A stretch of 12,708 nucleotides of DNA from Methanosarcina sp. (GTDB taxonomy: Archaea > Halobacteriota > Methanosarcinia > Methanosarcinales > Methanosarcinaceae): the NCBI GenBank assembly GCA_024280975.1, contig JAMXLQ010000009.1:1-12708 (forward strand), in the 5' to 3' direction. Numbering within the stretch: the stretch's first letter is position 1; each line of letters starts with the position of its first letter. A model generated the notes under the pieces. The model saw nothing but the letters and a program-made list of their open reading frames with translations, was not told the DNA's origin and did not search any database. The translations under genes and the position numbers were made by a program. Of the stretch, positions 1 through 8,753 are shown piece after piece.

Positions 1-1646
<1,646 letters not shown>

Positions 1647-1674
1647 TTTTTCAGATATGGAGTGATTCAGACAC

Positions 1675-2997
1675 ATGCCAAAAAACAATCATATCTTGGA
1701 ACTTAGGAATGTCAGCCAGATATATGGCAGCGGAAATCAGCGTTTTGTAGCTATAAAGAATGCGAATTTGGTTATTAATGAGGGTGAATTTGTCACATTA
1801 TTAGGCCCATCTGGATGCGGCAAGAGTACCCTGCTGCGTATAGTAGCAGGTTTGCAACAACCGAGTGAAGGTGTTGTACTCTACCGAGACAAAACTTTAC
1901 TTGGAGTTAATCCTCACGCTGCTATTGTTTTTCAGACATTTGCTCTGTTTCCCTGGCTAACTGCACAACAAAACATAGAGATTGTGCTTAAGACGCGAGG
2001 TGTTCCTCTCAAACAGCGAGTTGCACGCGCAATAGAACTGTTGAGCCTAGTTGGTTTGGATGGTTTCGAGAATGCATACCCGCGTGAATTGTCGGGCGGT
2101 ATGCGTCAGAAGGTTGGGTTTGTCCGTGCTATGGCTACAGAGCCTGAGTTACTCTGTATGGATGAGCCATTCTCAGCGCTGGATGTACTAAGCGCAGAAG
2201 CCCTACGTGGCGAGTTACTGGAACTATGGCTCAGCGGCAAAATACCCACTCAGGCTATATTGATGGTCACGCACAACATCGAGGAAGCTGTCTTCATGGC
2301 AGATCGTATAGTTGTAATGGAGAAAGGACCAGGCAGGATAGTAGCAGATCTAAAAGTAGATTTGCCACATCCACGCCAGCGCAGAGATCCCAATTTTTTA
2401 GCTTTAGTAGATCAGGTATATTCTATACTTGCAGGTCAGACTCAGCCTGAGCATATAGAGATGGGAGCAGCTCCTGGCGAACCAGGCCGTGTGCGTGCTT
2501 TGCCCCATATAATAATTAATGATTTGGCAGGCTTGCTTGAATATCTGGATAATATCCATGATAACCGCGCCGACATTTACCGCCTAGCTGGAGAACTTAG
2601 GGTAGACTCTAATTATTTACTCCACCTAATCGAAGCTGTAGAATTACTTGGCTTTGCCACTGTTACACAGGGTGATATCTACCTGACTCCACTTGGTAAG
2701 ACTTTTGCAGAGGCAGATCTTTTGACTCGCAGGAAGGTTTTTGCTACCCGTGTTTGTCGCCTTCCTTTATTTAGGTGGCTGCTTGATATGCTACGGGCTG
2801 CCCACAAACAGGAGTTGGAGAGGGACGTAATTTATATGGCACTGGAACTACAATTTCACCCCGAAGAAGCTAAACGCCAGATCGAGACTGCTATTAATTG
2901 GGGTCGGTATGCTAAAGTTATTTCATATGACGACATTAATGAGATGTTCTACTTTCAACCAGGCGATACTACATTGTGTAATTCCGAAAAAAACTAA
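1675..2997 (+). CDS. ABC transporter ATPase of NitT/TauT type with C-terminal AAA-associated domain
   Basis: This cytoplasmic ATPase drives the importer encoded just upstream. The nucleotide-binding domain is complete: Walker A GPSGCGKS at residues 44-51, Q-loop Gln87, signature LSGGMRQ 139-145, Walker B LLCMDE 159-164 with catalytic Glu164, D-loop SALD 167-170 and switch His200. Residues about 278-425 form an extra all-helical/winged-helix-like region matching the C-terminal AAA-associated domain found on ATPases paired with duplicated permeases; it probably has a regulatory role. At 440 residues the protein is far longer than a plain TauB/SsuB protein of about 260. The ATG follows GGAGTGA at 1659-1665 with 9 bases between. 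About 23 of 30 arginine codons are CGN, whereas the phosphotransferase at 5831 uses AGA/AGG for about 14 of 17. This suggests the transporter was acquired from another lineage. Confidence 0.93.
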   Translation: MPKNNHILELRNVSQIYGSGNQRFVAIKNANLVINEGEFVTLLGPSGCGKSTLLRIVAGLQQPSEGVVLYRDKTLLGVNPHAAIVFQTFALFPWLTAQQNIEIVLKTRGVPLKQRVARAIELLSLVGLDGFENAYPRELSGGMRQKVGFVRAMATEPELLCMDEPFSALDVLSAEALRGELLELWLSGKIPTQAILMVTHNIEEAVFMADRIVVMEKGPGRIVADLKVDLPHPRQRRDPNFLALVDQVYSILAGQTQPEHIEMGAAPGEPGRVRALPHIIINDLAGLLEYLDNIHDNRADIYRLAGELRVDSNYLLHLIEAVELLGFATVTQGDIYLTPLGKTFAEADLLTRRKVFATRVCRLPLFRWLLDMLRAAHKQELERDVIYMALELQFHPEEAKRQIETAINWGRYAKVISYDDINEMFYFQPGDTTLCNSEKN

Positions 2998-3106
2998 AAC
3001 AAAATGCACAATATTTAATAATTCCCAATTTGGGCCACTTTTCTATGCGCATTTGTTAGTCTCTGTAAAGCATTTATTTCGCATAACAACGCTCTTAATG
3101 GAAGAG

Positions 3107-3463
3107 TTAATCAGCAGTGTATAAGTGTCTGCTTTTGGGAACGTATAATTGTTTTACTATGACAATACCCCTCATAGATGGATCAATTGAGCAATAGTAA
3201 TTATAAGTGCCTGCTTTGTTGAACATATGCTCATATGAGTCTCCGCTTGAGATATTCCCGGACGAAAAATCAGTTCCCACGACTGTATGAGGAGTTGAGT
3301 CCAAATTTGTCCATCTTACAGTATCACCGGAAGATATTGTAATTGAATCCGGATAAAAAGCAGAATTCTGAATTCTAACGTAAAATATTTCACCTTTACT
3401 TGCGCACCCTATTGCCAGAAAAAAGAGAGATAAGATCATAAAAATGATAAGTTCTCTTTTCAT
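3107..3463 (-). CDS. Cupredoxin-like (plastocyanin/azurin fold) predicted lipoprotein
   Basis: This is a small extracytoplasmic blue-copper-type protein of 118 residues, presumably for electron transfer or metal binding. Residues 1-19 are a signal peptide (MKRE, then a hydrophobic stretch) ending in LAIGC, with Cys20 as the likely lipidated or anchoring residue. The cupredoxin fold is seen in FYPDSITISSGDTVRWTN, in PHTV with ligand His59, and in GTYNYYC with ligand Cys91 and Met97. The family normally reads C-x-x-H-P-x-M; here it is CSIDPSM, so the second histidine ligand is replaced by Asp94. A tail of about 15 residues follows the usual last strand (IVIV). The start is supported by AGGGG (minus strand) at 3470-3474, six bases before the ATG. 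It could bind a different metal, bind copper weakly, or be losing function. Confidence 0.85.
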   Translation of the reverse strand: MKRELIIFMILSLFFLAIGCASKGEIFYVRIQNSAFYPDSITISSGDTVRWTNLDSTPHTVVGTDFSSGNISSGDSYEHMFNKAGTYNYYCSIDPSMRGIVIVKQLYVPKSRHLYTAD

Positions 3464-3544
3464 TCTTTTCCCCTGAAAGATTAACTGAATCCCTTAAAAT
3501 TCCTTCAAGTAAAAAAGGCACTGTCACTTCTTTGCCGATTAGCT

Positions 3545-3664
3545 TCACTTAAATGCGCTGCGAATATAATAAATAACCCAGTAGATAAACCAAAGAATGA
3601 AAGCTAAAACAACAATGCCACCCACAATGAAAAAGAATGACAATAATATATCCATTGAGGACAT
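3545..3664 (-). CDS. Predicted single-span membrane peptide, 39 residues
   Basis: A short reading frame begins MSSMDILLSF and ends with a basic tail, IRSAFK. Residues 5-34 are almost wholly hydrophobic and aromatic, giving one long membrane span. I do not recognise a family. A weak ribosome-site-like AGTGG lies about 7 bases before the ATG, and a TATA-like stretch lies some 70 bases upstream at 3729-3740. The codons are balanced (GTG, GGC, CGC, AGC and TGG occur), so the hydrophobicity is not merely a run of T. A start at the second Met (residue 4) is also possible. It lies between the cupredoxin and the amino acid permease, all on the same strand, but the spacing is too wide to assume one operon. 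Confidence 0.5.
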   Translation of the reverse strand: MSSMDILLSFFFIVGGIVVLAFILWFIYWVIYYIRSAFK

Positions 3665-3728
3665 TACAAACCACTTATTTTTGGAAAATTAAATTCGGAC
3701 CCCATAAATTGATCATTATATTAAACGT

Positions 3729-3740
3729 ATTTATAATTTG
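3729..3740 (-). promoter_or_regulatory. Possible TATA box for the 39-residue membrane peptide
   Basis: On the minus strand this reads AAATTATAAATA, close to the archaeal TATA consensus. It would place a transcription start near 3708 and leave a leader of about 45 bases before the ATG at 3664. The region is AT-rich, so chance occurrence is likely enough to keep this tentative. Confidence 0.3.
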
Positions 3741-3812
3741 ACTGCCAAAGTAATTTGTAGTTCAAAATAGTTCCGTTGAAATCTTCTTAATTTTTAAACT
3801 TCTGCACACGGG

Positions 3813-5105
3813 TTAATCTGTCCTTTCTTTTATTGATCTGCCTAAAGACTTCCTATATATCCACTCAATAGAAAAACAGAAAAGAAGTGTTATTATTAAC
3901 AGCTCCAAAATTAGTTTCGAATTTGTGAATTCGAAATATGCCAGTACTCCAAGGAAAACCAAGCTGCTAAGAAGTGCGGTCTGAATCATCCATCGTTTTG
4001 CTCCAGTTTCTTTCAAGAGGCGCAGGTGAGAAGCATTAACGGCTATGTAGATAATGAGTAGAGAAGTACTTACGAGCATTCCGATTTCTTCCCGAGGGAG
4101 AGAATTAGATACTAGGATGACAAGACCTGATGTAATAAAGAGCCCCTCTGTACCTCTTTTCCAGACTTTTCTCCCAAAAAATACGGGCAAGGATCCCTTT
4201 TTTGCAAGCAGATAACTTATATTTGCTCCGCCGTAAAGAACAGCATTTATTGCAGAAGAAGTTGAAATGAGGGCAGCAAGAGCCATAATTTTGAAACCTA
4301 TAATTCCAAGAAAAGGCTTCGCTGCGGCTGCAAGCACATAATCCTTTGAGTTTTCAATCTCTGAGATAGATAGATTTCCTATTACTGCAAGACTGACAGA
4401 TACATAGATAAAAATAACGAGTACAACACTCAAGTAAAGTGCTCTTGGAAGAGTACTTTCCGGATTATTAATATCTTCTGCTGCATTAGTTATCAATTCG
4501 AAGCCTTGGTATGCAAGAAATACTATGCCTGAACCGAAAAGAATGTTTTTGGAGTTTGGCCATGTAGAAATCGAGAGATTTCCAGTATTCATATAAGCAA
4601 TACCTGCAGATGCAAAAAGAAGCAATATGCCAAATTTTATTGAAACTATAAATAATTCCGATTTTCCTACGGCTTTTGCTCCTACAAAATTAATGGCAGT
4701 AAAAATCAGGATAATTGCAGTTGCAAATATATTTTCCCATACCTGTGTCGAACCCGAAGGAAGAAAAGTCACTGCATAAGAAGAAAAGCCCTTTGAATAG
4801 AGGGCAAGTGCAAAAACATAACTCATCCAGAGTAGAAGATTGAGTCCACCACTAAAGATGCCGCCTCCAAATCCTTTTAGAAGAAACTCAACAAGTCCAC
4901 CGGCAGATTGATATCTAACCGCAAGCTTTGCATAGGAATAAGCGTTTAAAAGAGCGACTATCCCTGCAATGATAAAAGAGACATATACTGCATTTCCTGA
5001 AATCTTTACAGCTGTCCCGAATATCGAAAAAATTCCGGCTCCAATCATAGCTCCAATGCCTATTGAAGTTGCAGTGTAGAGTCCCATTGATTTGGTTCCA
5101 GTCAT
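3813..5105 (-). CDS. APC-superfamily amino acid permease
   Basis: This integral-membrane transporter of 430 residues probably exchanges or imports amino acids or amines by a cation-coupled or antiport mechanism. The unwound first helix carries the family hallmark GAMIGAGIF at residues 18-26. The second hallmark, FLAYQGFE followed by NAAEDINNPE, spans 196-216 and matches AA_permease_2 proteins. About 12 hydrophobic segments follow each other, with basic loops such as GRKVWKRG, and the chain ends in a basic tail. Length is normal for the family. The ATG at 5103-5105 follows a modest AGGT about 5 bases upstream. Arginine codons are mostly AGA/AGG, as expected of the host. The gene stands alone between wide intergenic spaces. 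Substrate cannot be assigned from sequence. Confidence 0.92.
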   Translation of the reverse strand: MTGTKSMGLYTATSIGIGAMIGAGIFSIFGTAVKISGNAVYVSFIIAGIVALLNAYSYAKLAVRYQSAGGLVEFLLKGFGGGIFSGGLNLLLWMSYVFALALYSKGFSSYAVTFLPSGSTQVWENIFATAIILIFTAINFVGAKAVGKSELFIVSIKFGILLLFASAGIAYMNTGNLSISTWPNSKNILFGSGIVFLAYQGFELITNAAEDINNPESTLPRALYLSVVLVIFIYVSVSLAVIGNLSISEIENSKDYVLAAAAKPFLGIIGFKIMALAALISTSSAINAVLYGGANISYLLAKKGSLPVFFGRKVWKRGTEGLFITSGLVILVSNSLPREEIGMLVSTSLLIIYIAVNASHLRLLKETGAKRWMIQTALLSSLVFLGVLAYFEFTNSKLILELLIITLLFCFSIEWIYRKSLGRSIKERTD

Positions 5106-5280
5106 AAAAACCTGAATTTATATCTTTTTCTTTTAAGAATCAATCTGTTTCAATCTATAGTTATTTACGCAGAAAATTACACTTGAAATTGAATTGTCTT
5201 ATTTTATAGCCCTATGTGCTATGTCTCTGGCTCATTTTGGGAGGTTAAGTGTAAATGTTTGCGTTCAAAACTATAATAAT

Positions 5281-5334
5281 AGAGGATACTTTTTATTTAG
5301 CTGTCTCAGAGGATACTTTTTATTTAGCTGTCTC
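5281..5334. repeat. Perfect 27-bp tandem duplication (two copies)
   Basis: Two identical, directly abutting 27-bp units lie at 5281-5307 and 5308-5334. Each begins AGAGGATACT and ends TTTAGCTGTCTC. The perfect identity implies a recent duplication, for example by replication slippage. There are only two units and no spacer, so this is not a CRISPR. Confidence 0.95.
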
Positions 5335-5381
5335 AAAACGAACTTGAATTATAGAAAGAGTCGAGATTGAGGCAGCTTAAA
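5323..5381. repeat. Imperfect inverted repeat, possible remnant insertion-sequence end
   Basis: The left arm TTTAGCTGTCTCA (5323-5335) pairs with the right arm TGAGGCAGCTTAAA (5368-5381), with one G-T pair and one bulged base, around a 32-base spacer. The stretch GCTGTCTCAAAAC at 5327-5339 also resembles the terminal sequence of the MITE at 11936 (GCCTATCCCAAAAC) when one gap is allowed. It may be a fossil end of a related element, or a hairpin in a transcript. Confidence 0.4.
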
Positions 5382-5552
5382 TCGTTATTTTTACAGTTCG
5401 GGTGAAGTATTCCACCCTTTTCGATATGGATTATTTGTTAGAAAACGACATTATTCTTGCATACAGTTAATGATGTAACTCTGTTTCCTGAAAGAGTTTT
5501 TCCTTAGCCTGTAGCTGAAGGCAAATACTAGTATAAATGGGCAAAGTGAACC

Positions 5553-5678
5553 ATGATAATCGAGCTGACCGACTTACTTTATGAGGATGTTGAGAGGAGC
5601 GGAGATATCGTAACAAAGTTATGGGCCCTGCATTAGAGAGAATTAGATAAGACCCGTGCAGTTAAATACATATATTAA
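5553..5678 (+). other. Small reading frame with one in-frame TAG (possible pseudogene or pyrrolysine frame)
   Basis: From ATG 5553 the frame reads MIIELTDLLYEDVERSGDIV and ends ...TKLWALH at a TAG (5634-5636). The same frame continues RELDKTRAVKYIY to a TAA (5676-5678). The two parts look alike in character: acidic/basic amphipathic helix with ordinary codons. The TAG therefore looks like a point change in, or a read-through codon of, one 41-residue frame. I do not recognise a family. Upstream the frame is closed by a TGA at 5547-5549. A weak GTGA precedes the ATG. It may equally be a chance frame. Confidence 0.3.
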
Positions 5679-5719
5679 TACTATGTCAAAGTTATAGTAC
5701 ACTATAATTTTTACTATAA
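5667..5719 (+). promoter_or_regulatory. TATA box with palindromic operator-like site upstream of the phosphotransferase
   Basis: TACATATATTAAT at 5667-5679 fits an archaeal TATA box. The start predicted about 25 bases beyond its centre falls near 5698, inside the palindrome TTATAGTACACTATAA (5692-5707; perfect 7-bp arms, 2-bp centre). The half-site ACTATAA recurs at 5713-5719. A dimeric repressor covering the start site would explain the layout. No experimental support is visible. Confidence 0.4.
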
Positions 5720-5830
5720 AGTAGAAATTTGAAATCAGCTCCTCATGGATAAAGTTTTATGATAAAATACATGTCCGCTGGACAAAAGATATAACTGTGG
5801 AAGTACTTATGGAAATGGGGGTAGTTTGAG

Positions 5831-6772
5831 GTGGCATCTCATCCTGTTAATACTTTAAACCCTGGGAACCCTTTCAGGGACTGGCTTGTTGAAGAAGTTG
5901 TTGGACACAGGCTCAAGAATAAAAAATGCTTCGTGAATGTTTTTAAATATAATTCCTCCCATACGGTCTGCAGGTACCAGTTCAAGGGCGAACACTTCAG
6001 CGTAATGTCAAAGTTTTTTGCCGAACCCACTGGACAGCTGAAAGATTATGACGCCTACAAAGGAATGATGAACGAATACAGGAACTTGGAGAAGGCGGCT
6101 TCCATAATAAACGTTGCAAAGCCCCTTGCAGTCAATAAGGAATTCAATTGTGCTCTTGTAACGGAATATATACCTGGAAAATCTCTGGGCTGGTGTATCA
6201 GACATGAAGAAAAAACATATGGCCGGCTTGCTGCCGTAGCGCATATGCTCCGACAGCTTCACGATAATACAAAATCCTCTTATAATAAAGAAAAGGAATT
6301 CAGAAACTACCATGAAGTTCTGGGCCATCTGAAACTAGACCACGATACTAGGAAGACTTTTAATAAACTGCTTGGAGAATGGTGGTATAGTTCTCTGCTC
6401 GACAGGAATCACGGTTGTATGGTTCACAGGGATGTCAACCTTTCCAATTATATTTTTTGCAAAGATGAACCTTATGCTCTCGATTTTGAGAGTTCCTGGT
6501 TCCAAGCGCATCCTGTGAGAGATCTAGGAATTCTTACTGCAGAACTTAAGAATGAGTTTAAAAGGCACAAAGGAGGATGCTGGAAAGCCGAACCATATAT
6601 AGGAAATTTCCTCTGGGAATATAGTAAGGATGAAAAAGATTTTACCTATGTTACCAGAGTTTTGCCTTTTTTTATGAGTATAGGGCTGCTTCGTTCGGCA
6701 AGGCTTCACCAGGGAAGCTATAGAAACTACCTGATCAAAGAAGCATGTAAGTGTTTAAAGGCAGTTGATTAG
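5831..6772 (+). CDS. Kinase-fold phosphotransferase (APH/RIO/LPS-core-kinase-like)
   Basis: This 313-residue soluble protein has the protein-kinase-like fold and probably transfers phosphate from ATP to a small molecule or sugar rather than to protein. Visible motifs are: candidate ATP-binding Lys61 in MSKFFAEP; a helix-C glutamate in NEYRNLE (82 or 87); hinge LVTEYIPGKSL 109-119; catalytic loop HRDVNLSN with His199, Asp201 and Asn206; and metal-binding Asp218 in ALDFE. RDLG (230-233) stabilises the fold. The glycine-rich loop is not obvious, as in many distant members. The start is GTG 5831: a TAG closes the frame at 5822 and GGGGGT at 5816-5821 serves as ribosome site. Arginine codons are mostly AGA/AGG. 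It appears to be a single-gene unit. The substrate is unknown. Confidence 0.8.
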   Translation: MASHPVNTLNPGNPFRDWLVEEVVGHRLKNKKCFVNVFKYNSSHTVCRYQFKGEHFSVMSKFFAEPTGQLKDYDAYKGMMNEYRNLEKAASIINVAKPLAVNKEFNCALVTEYIPGKSLGWCIRHEEKTYGRLAAVAHMLRQLHDNTKSSYNKEKEFRNYHEVLGHLKLDHDTRKTFNKLLGEWWYSSLLDRNHGCMVHRDVNLSNYIFCKDEPYALDFESSWFQAHPVRDLGILTAELKNEFKRHKGGCWKAEPYIGNFLWEYSKDEKDFTYVTRVLPFFMSIGLLRSARLHQGSYRNYLIKEACKCLKAVD

Positions 6773-6907
6773 AACATAGGAAATTTCGTGATCATGAACT
6801 CGATTGATTATTTTGAATCCAAGTTTCAGTAAAGTAATTTTAAATTTTTGGATAGCTTCCCCTAAATCCTGTTGAACACTAAAAATAATTTTTTTCCGAG
6901 GATTGAA

Positions 6908-7398
6908 GTGAAAAAAGATACATTATTCTGGGAGGCATTTGTCAGAAGGACTGCCCAAGTTATTGTAGGCCTATTCTTGTTTATGGTGATGTTTTTTCTT
7001 TCTGCCGGCAGGATCGACCTGCCAAGGGCATGGTTTTTCTTTGGTCTTTATTTTCTTTCTCTGCTCTTCAATATGATTATTTTCCTCAAGTTCAATCCTG
7101 AGGTCATAAGAGCACGGAGTGAAATGAAATGGGAAGAAATTAAGTGGTGGGATAAGCTGTTTGCAGTGCTCTATATCATGTCTCTTTTCTTAATGTTTAT
7201 TGTTTGTGGGCTCGATGCAGGGAGGTTCCAGCTTTCAGCCTTGGGATAGAATTTTTGGCTGTTGGCGGGTTAATTTTCTTCGTGGGCTGGACTTTCATAG
7301 CGTGGGCGATGGTCGAAAACAAATTTTTTGAAACTACAGTCCTGAGACGGGACTCGGGCGTGGAAACTATTAAAAATCAAGGAGACAACTTAGAATAG
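6908..7398 (+). pseudogene. Broken isoprenylcysteine methyltransferase (ICMT)-like membrane protein
   Basis: The intact family consists of membrane methyltransferases of about 200-220 residues that end in a catalytic region around GPYRYVRHPGY. Here the first part reads VKKDTLFWEAFVRR, then membrane spans LFLFMVMFFLSAG, AWFFFGLYFLSLLF and LFAVLYIMSLFLMFIVCGL. It stops at a TAG (7247-7249). The next frame continues LGIEFLAVGGLIFFVGW and AWAMVENKFFETTV, so about one base is missing near 7236-7247. After ETTV the sequence runs to unrelated residues and a TAG at 7396-7398, so the catalytic C-terminus is absent. GTG 6908 is preferred as start because CGAGGA precedes it by six bases; a TTG at 6872 in the same frame lacks a ribosome site. 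The remnant ends 13 bases before the reductase and may still carry its promoter. Confidence 0.75.
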
Positions 7399-7411
7399 AA
7401 GGGTAATAGAG

Positions 7412-8611
7412 ATGCTTTACAGAAAAATGCCAAAGAACGGAGACGAACTTTCAATACTGGGATTTGGATGCATGCGCCTCCCTGTGAAAGAGGACGGCAA
7501 AATAGATGAAGAAAGGGCTACTCAGCAGGTGCGCTATGCAATTGATCACGGCGTAAATTATATCGATACTGCCTGGCCGTATCACATGGGAGAAAGCGAG
7601 CCTTTCCTTGGCCGAGCCCTTACAGGAGGATACCGAGAAAAGATTAAACTTGCCACGAAACTCCCATCCTGGACAATAAAAAACACGGAAGATATGGATA
7701 GAATTCTGAATGCTCAGCTTGAGAGGCTCAGGACTGACCATATCGATTATTACCTCGTGCACGGTCTTGTGGGAATTTTGTGGGAGAAAATGGAAAAGCT
7801 TGATGTTATGGACTTTCTTGACAGGGCAAAGGCTGACGGCCGGATTATAAACGCAGGCTTCTCCTTCCACGGATCGGTTGAGGATTTCAAACGAATTGTA
7901 GACGCATACCCCTGGACTTTCTGCCAGATCCAGTATAATTTTCTGGATGAAGAGCACCAGGCAGGAACGGAAGGGCTTGAGTATGCCGCTTCAAAAAACC
8001 TGGGTATTATTGTCATGGAACCCCTGCGCGGAGGAAAGCTTACAAATCCCGTGCCTCCTGAAGTGCAGGAAATCTGGAACGAAGCGGAAGTAAAACGGAC
8101 GCCAACCGAATGGGCTTTTCGCTGGATCTGGAACCGGCCCGAGGTTACAGTTGTGCTTTCAGGCATGAATGAAGAGTCTCACATTGAAGAGAACCTGAAA
8201 ACTGCAGCTGAGGCCTATCCTAACTCCTTGATCGAAAATGAACTACAACTTGTCAGGAAAGTGGAAAAAAAGTACAGAGAACTCATGAAAACAGGCTGTA
8301 CTGGCTGCAGGTACTGTTTACCCTGCCCTTCAGGCGTGGACATTACTGGTTGTTTTGAGATCTACGATAACTTTTACCTATCAGGCAATGAAAAAGAAGC
8401 AAAACTTATGTACGCGGCAAAACCCGGAGGAATTATAAGAGGCGATGTCCCCGGGTACGCCTCCCAATGCGTACAGTGCGGACAGTGCCTTGAAAAATGC
8501 CCTCAACATCTGGATATTCCTTCTTTGCTTGAAGCCGTGACGGAAAAATTTGAGGGAAAAGACCTAAGGGGATGGAAAGTTATGGCAAAAAAAGCATTCG
8601 GAAAAGATTAA
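7412..8611 (+). CDS. Aldo/keto reductase with two C-terminal [4Fe-4S] cluster motifs
   Basis: This is a cytoplasmic oxidoreductase of 399 residues. Residues 1-275 form the aldo/keto reductase barrel with the catalytic tetrad Asp52 (YIDTA), Tyr57 (PYHMGESE), Lys83 (ATK) and His117 (YLVHG). The later barrel motifs IQYNFLDE and VMEPLRGGKL are also present. The C-terminal domain holds one cluster motif at Cys296-299-302-305 followed by Pro (CTGCRYCLPCP) and a ferredoxin motif at Cys353-356-359-363 followed by Pro (CVQCGQCLEKCP). This architecture is common in anaerobes and suggests electron exchange with ferredoxin or flavin partners instead of, or besides, NAD(P)H. Its substrate is unknown. AAGGG about 8 bases upstream supports ATG 7412. 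It lies directly behind the broken ICMT-like gene and converges with the flavin reductase gene. Confidence 0.92.
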   Translation: MLYRKMPKNGDELSILGFGCMRLPVKEDGKIDEERATQQVRYAIDHGVNYIDTAWPYHMGESEPFLGRALTGGYREKIKLATKLPSWTIKNTEDMDRILNAQLERLRTDHIDYYLVHGLVGILWEKMEKLDVMDFLDRAKADGRIINAGFSFHGSVEDFKRIVDAYPWTFCQIQYNFLDEEHQAGTEGLEYAASKNLGIIVMEPLRGGKLTNPVPPEVQEIWNEAEVKRTPTEWAFRWIWNRPEVTVVLSGMNEESHIEENLKTAAEAYPNSLIENELQLVRKVEKKYRELMKTGCTGCRYCLPCPSGVDITGCFEIYDNFYLSGNEKEAKLMYAAKPGGIIRGDVPGYASQCVQCGQCLEKCPQHLDIPSLLEAVTEKFEGKDLRGWKVMAKKAFGKD

Positions 8612-8651
8612 AGGTCAGATGCTGGAGCACTGATCTTTTCACCCATTTAAA

Positions 8652-8727
8652 GTATCTTTAGATACAACCGCTTATTTGTACTTTTAATCCGTTCTACACT
8701 TCTTTGTACTTTTAATTTATTTTGTAC
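8652..8727 (+). terminator. Hairpin and repeated T-rich TTTGTAC blocks between convergent genes
   Basis: A perfect 5-bp hairpin GTATC-TTTA-GATAC lies at 8652-8665, about 40 bases after the reductase stop. It is followed by TTTGTACTTTTAAT twice (8675-8688 and 8703-8716) and a third TTTGTAC at 8721-8727. Archaeal termination relies on T-rich stretches, so this probably ends the reductase transcript. The repeated heptamer itself has no known role that I can name. Confidence 0.45.
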
Positions 8728-8753
8728 CCTGATTTGCTTTATTGTTTTTTCGT

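Larger units (their letters stand above)
5106..5830. other. Long AT-rich intergenic region between divergent genes
   Basis: These 725 bases separate the amino acid permease (minus) from the phosphotransferase (plus). They hold a 27-bp tandem duplication, an inverted repeat resembling an insertion-sequence end, a short GGGTG/CACCC hairpin followed by TTTT (5400-5421), a small frame interrupted by TAG (5553-5678), and a promoter with an overlapping palindrome (5667-5719). I see no long gene here. The mix suggests an area that has taken and lost mobile DNA. Confidence 0.7.

Noticed and set aside
5281..5334. Two direct repeats considered as a CRISPR fragment
   Set aside because: The copies abut with no spacer, there are only two, and no cas gene is nearby.
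5426..5470. A 14-codon frame (MDYLLENDIILAYS)
   Set aside because: Too short, no ribosome site, no promoter and no recognised match.
7451..8166. Long open frames on the minus strand opposite the aldo/keto reductase
   Set aside because: They mirror a clear coding gene with catalytic and cluster motifs, and show no family features of their own.
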